64,000 nt of DNA from contig PJFC01000004.1 in NCBI GenBank assembly GCA_003574885.1, forward strand, positions 186,001 through 250,000. The letters are read 5' to 3'. This stretch comes from Geobacter sp. Lineage in GTDB: Bacteria; Desulfobacterota; Desulfuromonadia; Geobacterales; Geobacteraceae. A model generated the notes under the pieces. It saw only the letters and a list, made by a program, of their open reading frames with translations. It was not told the DNA's origin and did no database searches. The translations under genes were made by a program, and so were the position numbers. Below are positions 60,849 to 64,000 of the stretch, in pieces. The stretch's first letter is position 1; the number at the start of each line of letters is the position of its first letter.

Positions 60849-62194
60849 GTACTGCTTCTACCATCCGCCCTAAAGACCGTGATGCCGTCATTCAATCCCT
60901 CCGCGCCGGGGTGGTGCCCCGTACAGGTCAGCACCTTATTCAGGTTGGCAGGGTCAACGAGATATCGGCACTACTTAAGGACATCGAACGCGTTGCCGAC
61001 AGCGGGTCATGCATCCGATTCGTAATCGGTGAGTATGGTTCCGGTAAGACCTTCTTTCTCAATCTGGTACGGGCTATTGCCTTAGAGAAACGGCTTGTCA
61101 CGGCCCATGCCGACCTCAATCCGGACAGGCGACTCCACGCTACGGGAGGACAGTCCCGGTCCCTCTACGCTGAGATGATGCGGAACATCTCGACCCGCTC
61201 CAAGCCTGATGGTGGGGCAATGCAGAGCATCGTGGAGCGGTTTATAACAGAAGCTCTCAAGGAATCCAAGACATCAGGGAAGAACCCGGAAGCGGTTATT
61301 CACGAGAAACTGGATATCATTTCCGAAATGGTTGGTGGATACGACTTTGGCCATGTTATTGCCGCGTACTGGAAAGGCCATGACACCGGTAACGAGCAGT
61401 TGAAGGCTGACGCAATCCGCTGGCTACGGGCCGAATTTACCACCAAGACGGATGCCCGCAATGCCCTTGGGGTCAGAACTATCATTGATGACGGTTCTTT
61501 CTATGACCATCTGAAACTGATGTCCAGGTTTGTGAGACTGGCCGGATTCGAAGGCATGCTGATTTGCCTTGACGAACTGGTGAACCTGTACAAACTTTCA
61601 AATGTCCAGGCCCGCAACTCCAATTACGAACAGATTCTCCGTATCCTCAACGATTCATTGCAAGGCACCGCAGTTGGCCTCGGCTTTATCATGGGAGGAA
61701 CCCCTGACTTCCTCATGGACACACGCCGTGGGCTTTACAGCTACTCAGCATTACAGTCCCGACTTGCAGATAACACCTTTGCCGTCAGAGGACTGGTCGA
61801 TTACAGCGGTCCCGTTCTGCGGCTCAGCAACCTTGACCCAGCTGACTTCTACATCCTCTTGGGGAATGTCCAGCACGTCTTTGCCTACGGGAATATAGCG
61901 GACTATCTTCTGCCTGACGAAGCCCTCAAGACTTTCATGGAGCACTGCTCCAAGAAAATCGGAGATGCGTACTTCAGAACTCCTCGGAATACCATCACGA
62001 GCTTTGTGAACCTCCTGTCGGTCCTAGAGCAAAACCGGCAGACCACATGGCAGGAAATTCTAGGAACAGTGGACATCAAGCCGGACATCAATCCCGACCT
62101 GGATATACCACAGGAGGAGACCACACCGGTTTCCGTAGCAGCGTCCACCATGCCCGCAGATGAAGAGGAAAGCCTTGCCTCCTTCAAGCTCTGA
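60845..62194 (+). CDS. BrxD-like ATP-binding protein
   Basis: A 449-residue P-loop ATPase of the DUF2791/BrxD type. Walker A GEYGSGKTFF is at about 61-70, and LICLDELVNLYKLS is a Walker B-like region. RPKDRDAVIQSLRAGVVPRTGQHLIQVGR at the start is the family pattern. In BREX type 2 systems BrxD acts with the helicase BrxHI in phage defence. Here its start overlaps the TerB gene by four bases, and the helicase gene overlaps its 3' end by 35 bases. The three are translationally coupled. Confidence 0.88.
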   Translation: MSTASTIRPKDRDAVIQSLRAGVVPRTGQHLIQVGRVNEISALLKDIERVADSGSCIRFVIGEYGSGKTFFLNLVRAIALEKRLVTAHADLNPDRRLHATGGQSRSLYAEMMRNISTRSKPDGGAMQSIVERFITEALKESKTSGKNPEAVIHEKLDIISEMVGGYDFGHVIAAYWKGHDTGNEQLKADAIRWLRAEFTTKTDARNALGVRTIIDDGSFYDHLKLMSRFVRLAGFEGMLICLDELVNLYKLSNVQARNSNYEQILRILNDSLQGTAVGLGFIMGGTPDFLMDTRRGLYSYSALQSRLADNTFAVRGLVDYSGPVLRLSNLDPADFYILLGNVQHVFAYGNIADYLLPDEALKTFMEHCSKKIGDAYFRTPRNTITSFVNLLSVLEQNRQTTWQEILGTVDIKPDINPDLDIPQEETTPVSVAASTMPADEEESLASFKL

Positions 62195-64000
62195 CGATTC
62201 GCAGGCATTCTATCTTCTCGATGAGAAGGTGCGTCGCTGGGTCTGGGAACAGGGGTGGACAGCGCTTCGAGACGCTCAGGAACGGGCAATACCGCCCATC
62301 ATCTCAGGAGATACCGATGTCATCATAGCGGCGGCAACGGCGACCGGTAAGACTGAAGCGGCGTTCCTTCCCATCTGCTCACGACTCATGGCTGAAGAGG
62401 GGCAAGATGCTTGTGTCGTCTACCTCAGTCCCCTCAAGGCTCTCATCAATGACCAGTTCTCCAGAATGGAGCAATTGTGCGAGCGGCTGGATATCCCTGT
62501 GCATCCATGGCATGGGGATATAGCTGCCAGCAAGAAAAAGAAGTTCCTAAGTAGCCCCAAGGGCATCCTCCTCATAACCCCGGAATCAGTGGAATCCCTC
62601 TTCGTCAATCATGGCACCGCAATACCCCATCTATTCGGCAATCTCCTCTATATAGTCGTTGACGAACTGCACTCCTTCATTGGTTCGGAACGGGGCCAGC
62701 AACTGCAATCCCTTTTGCATCGAATCGAGTTCGCCATCAAGCGCAGAGTCCCGCGGATCGGCCTAAGCGCCACCATCGGGGATATGCACTTGGCGTCTCA
62801 ATTTCTGAGACCCAACGGCGACACTGAAACGGAAATGGTTGTCTCCTCGGCTACCGGCCAGGAACTGCAGCTGCTACTTAGGGGTTATATCGAAAGAGCT
62901 CCTGTGCTGACGCCTACCGACGAATCTGGTGGAGAATCGGAAGTCGAAGTCCAGGTTGACGGCAGTCTCTTGGATATCGGAGCCAATCTTTTCAAAACCC
63001 TGCGGGGGAGCAGCAACCTCATCTTTGCCAACAGCCGAAACAGGACTGAGTTCTTTGCTGACCATCTTCGGCGTTTGTGTGAAGAACAACACCTTCCCAA
63101 CGAATTCTGGCCTCACCATGGCAGTCTCTCCAAAGAGCTTCGTGAGGATGCAGAAGCGGCTATCAAGGATAAATCCCGCCCGGTAAGCATTGTCTGCACC
63201 TCTACTTTGGAGATGGGGATCGACATCGGTTCAGTCAAGAGCATTGCCCAATTGGGCGTGCCGCCATCCGTGGCCAGCATGCGGCAACGGCTTGGCCGCT
63301 CAGGCAGGAGAGAGGGCGACCCGGCCATACTGAGGATTTACATACAAGAACAGGAGCTGACTGAAAGGTCGGACCCATCGGATTGCCTCCGGGCCGGGTT
63401 AGTTCAAACGATTGCAATGGTACGGTTGCTACTGACCAAGTGGTACGAGCCACCGCCGACTGGTGGGCTACATCTTTCAACCATGGTGCAGCAGATGTTA
63501 TCGCTCATTGCTCAGTACGGAGGTGTCACAGCTGCCCAGGCGTACAACGTTCTGTGCAAGAACGGCCCATTCCCGCTGGTCTCCCAGAGAATGTTCACGG
63601 ACTTTCTGCGAAATCTTGGCGAGCAACGTCTTATCATGCAGGCCAGCGACGGATTGCTCCTACATGGTCAGTTTGGGGAGAGAATCGTCAACCATTACTC
63701 GTTCTACACCGCCTTTACCACACCAGAAGAATACCGCTTGGTGTCCGGCGACCGCACACTTGGCACTCTTCCCATCGACCGCCCCATTGCCGTGGACTCA
63801 CTGATGATTTTCGGAGGTAGACGCTGGCATGTTATGGATGTAGATGTCGCCAAAAAAGTAATCGTCCTGAAGCCCGCCAAGGGCGGTAAAGCCCCTGTCT
63901 TTGGCGGCGAGGCCGGGTGGATTCATGACCGCATTCGGCAGGAGATGCTAGAAGTCTACAAGGATAAGAACGTGCCGGTCTTCCTGGATGCCCAGGCAAG
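62160..64000 (+). CDS. Lhr-like/BrxHI-type DEAD/DEAH helicase, partial
   Basis: The first 613 residues of an SF2 helicase; the gene continues past the right edge. Motifs: Q-motif-like RDAQERAIPP, Walker A TATGKTEAAF, DELH in VVDELHSF, LSATIGD, FANSRNRTEFFADHL, CTSTLEMGIDIG and QRLGRSGRREGDP. This is the Lhr class, as in BREX-2 BrxHI. ATG 62160 lies inside the ATPase gene; TTG 62175 with AGAGG upstream is an alternative start. It follows BrxD without a gap. Confidence 0.9.
   Translation, partial: MKRKALPPSSSDDSQAFYLLDEKVRRWVWEQGWTALRDAQERAIPPIISGDTDVIIAAATATGKTEAAFLPICSRLMAEEGQDACVVYLSPLKALINDQFSRMEQLCERLDIPVHPWHGDIAASKKKKFLSSPKGILLITPESVESLFVNHGTAIPHLFGNLLYIVVDELHSFIGSERGQQLQSLLHRIEFAIKRRVPRIGLSATIGDMHLASQFLRPNGDTETEMVVSSATGQELQLLLRGYIERAPVLTPTDESGGESEVEVQVDGSLLDIGANLFKTLRGSSNLIFANSRNRTEFFADHLRRLCEEQHLPNEFWPHHGSLSKELREDAEAAIKDKSRPVSIVCTSTLEMGIDIGSVKSIAQLGVPPSVASMRQRLGRSGRREGDPAILRIYIQEQELTERSDPSDCLRAGLVQTIAMVRLLLTKWYEPPPTGGLHLSTMVQQMLSLIAQYGGVTAAQAYNVLCKNGPFPLVSQRMFTDFLRNLGEQRLIMQASDGLLLHGQFGERIVNHYSFYTAFTTPEEYRLVSGDRTLGTLPIDRPIAVDSLMIFGGRRWHVMDVDVAKKVIVLKPAKGGKAPVFGGEAGWIHDRIRQEMLEVYKDKNVPVFLDAQA

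Noticed and set aside
1-64000. CRISPR arrays, tRNA or rRNA genes
   Set aside because: I found no regular repeat-spacer array and no tRNA-like or rRNA segment in the intergenic regions on either strand; weak or degenerate ones could be missed by eye.

Overview
The window reads as a chromosome segment from a Geobacter-type bacterium (Geobacterales, Desulfuromonadia). Support comes from a eukaryote-like citrate synthase, a dense set of two-component proteins, a short Cys-Cys RiPP precursor beside a radical SAM/SPASM maturase of the geopeptide type, and an apparent selenoprotein. About 47 kb is GC-rich core. From about 47.55 kb the composition turns AT-rich where a Tn7-like transposon begins.

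Core, 0-12.2 kb: a phosphate-starvation regulon. A 3' fragment of a DUF4388 gene is followed, on the minus strand, by pstS-pstC-pstA-pstB-phoU, psiE and phoB-phoR. PHO-box-like 11-bp direct repeats lie upstream of pstS, psiE and phoB. Between them sit DUF502, msrB, a TPR protein, endonuclease V and an M23 peptidase.

Core, 12.6-38.4 kb: central metabolism and housekeeping. This includes an acyl-CoA ligase, an M24 peptidase, citrate synthase with a strong promoter overlapped by GTATAC palindromes, AmrA, an aldehyde dehydrogenase, ndk, rlmN, mtnP with a PfkB kinase, a PilF-like/RodZ-like pair, a signalling run (GAF, receivers, hybrid kinase, Usp), a YhaM-type exonuclease, coaBC, phospholipase C, type-4 uracil-DNA glycosylase, a thioesterase, and a hydrolase-MlaA pair.

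Core, 38.6-47.3 kb: the most notable core genes. A CoA-disulfide-reductase-like flavoprotein has an in-frame TGA exactly at its redox Cys, followed by a SECIS-like hairpin, so it is probably a selenoprotein. Next come a beta-CASP metallo-beta-lactamase protein, the radical SAM maturase, a 29-residue precursor peptide followed by a terminator, and a divergent TonB receptor / substrate-binding protein / histidine kinase operon.

Accessory region, 47.55-64 kb: a Tn7-like element. One end is clear: TGT plus four TnsB-type sites starting at 47556. Small cargo genes and tnsD, tnsC, tnsB, tnsA (minus strand) follow. No matching right end is visible next to tnsA. Immediately beyond is a co-directional operon (DUF6471, zinc ribbon, lipoprotein, TerB-domain protein, BrxD-like ATPase, Lhr-like helicase) running off the window. 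It looks like a membrane-linked DNA-processing or anti-phage system and may be transposon cargo.

No rRNA, tRNA or CRISPR array was seen.
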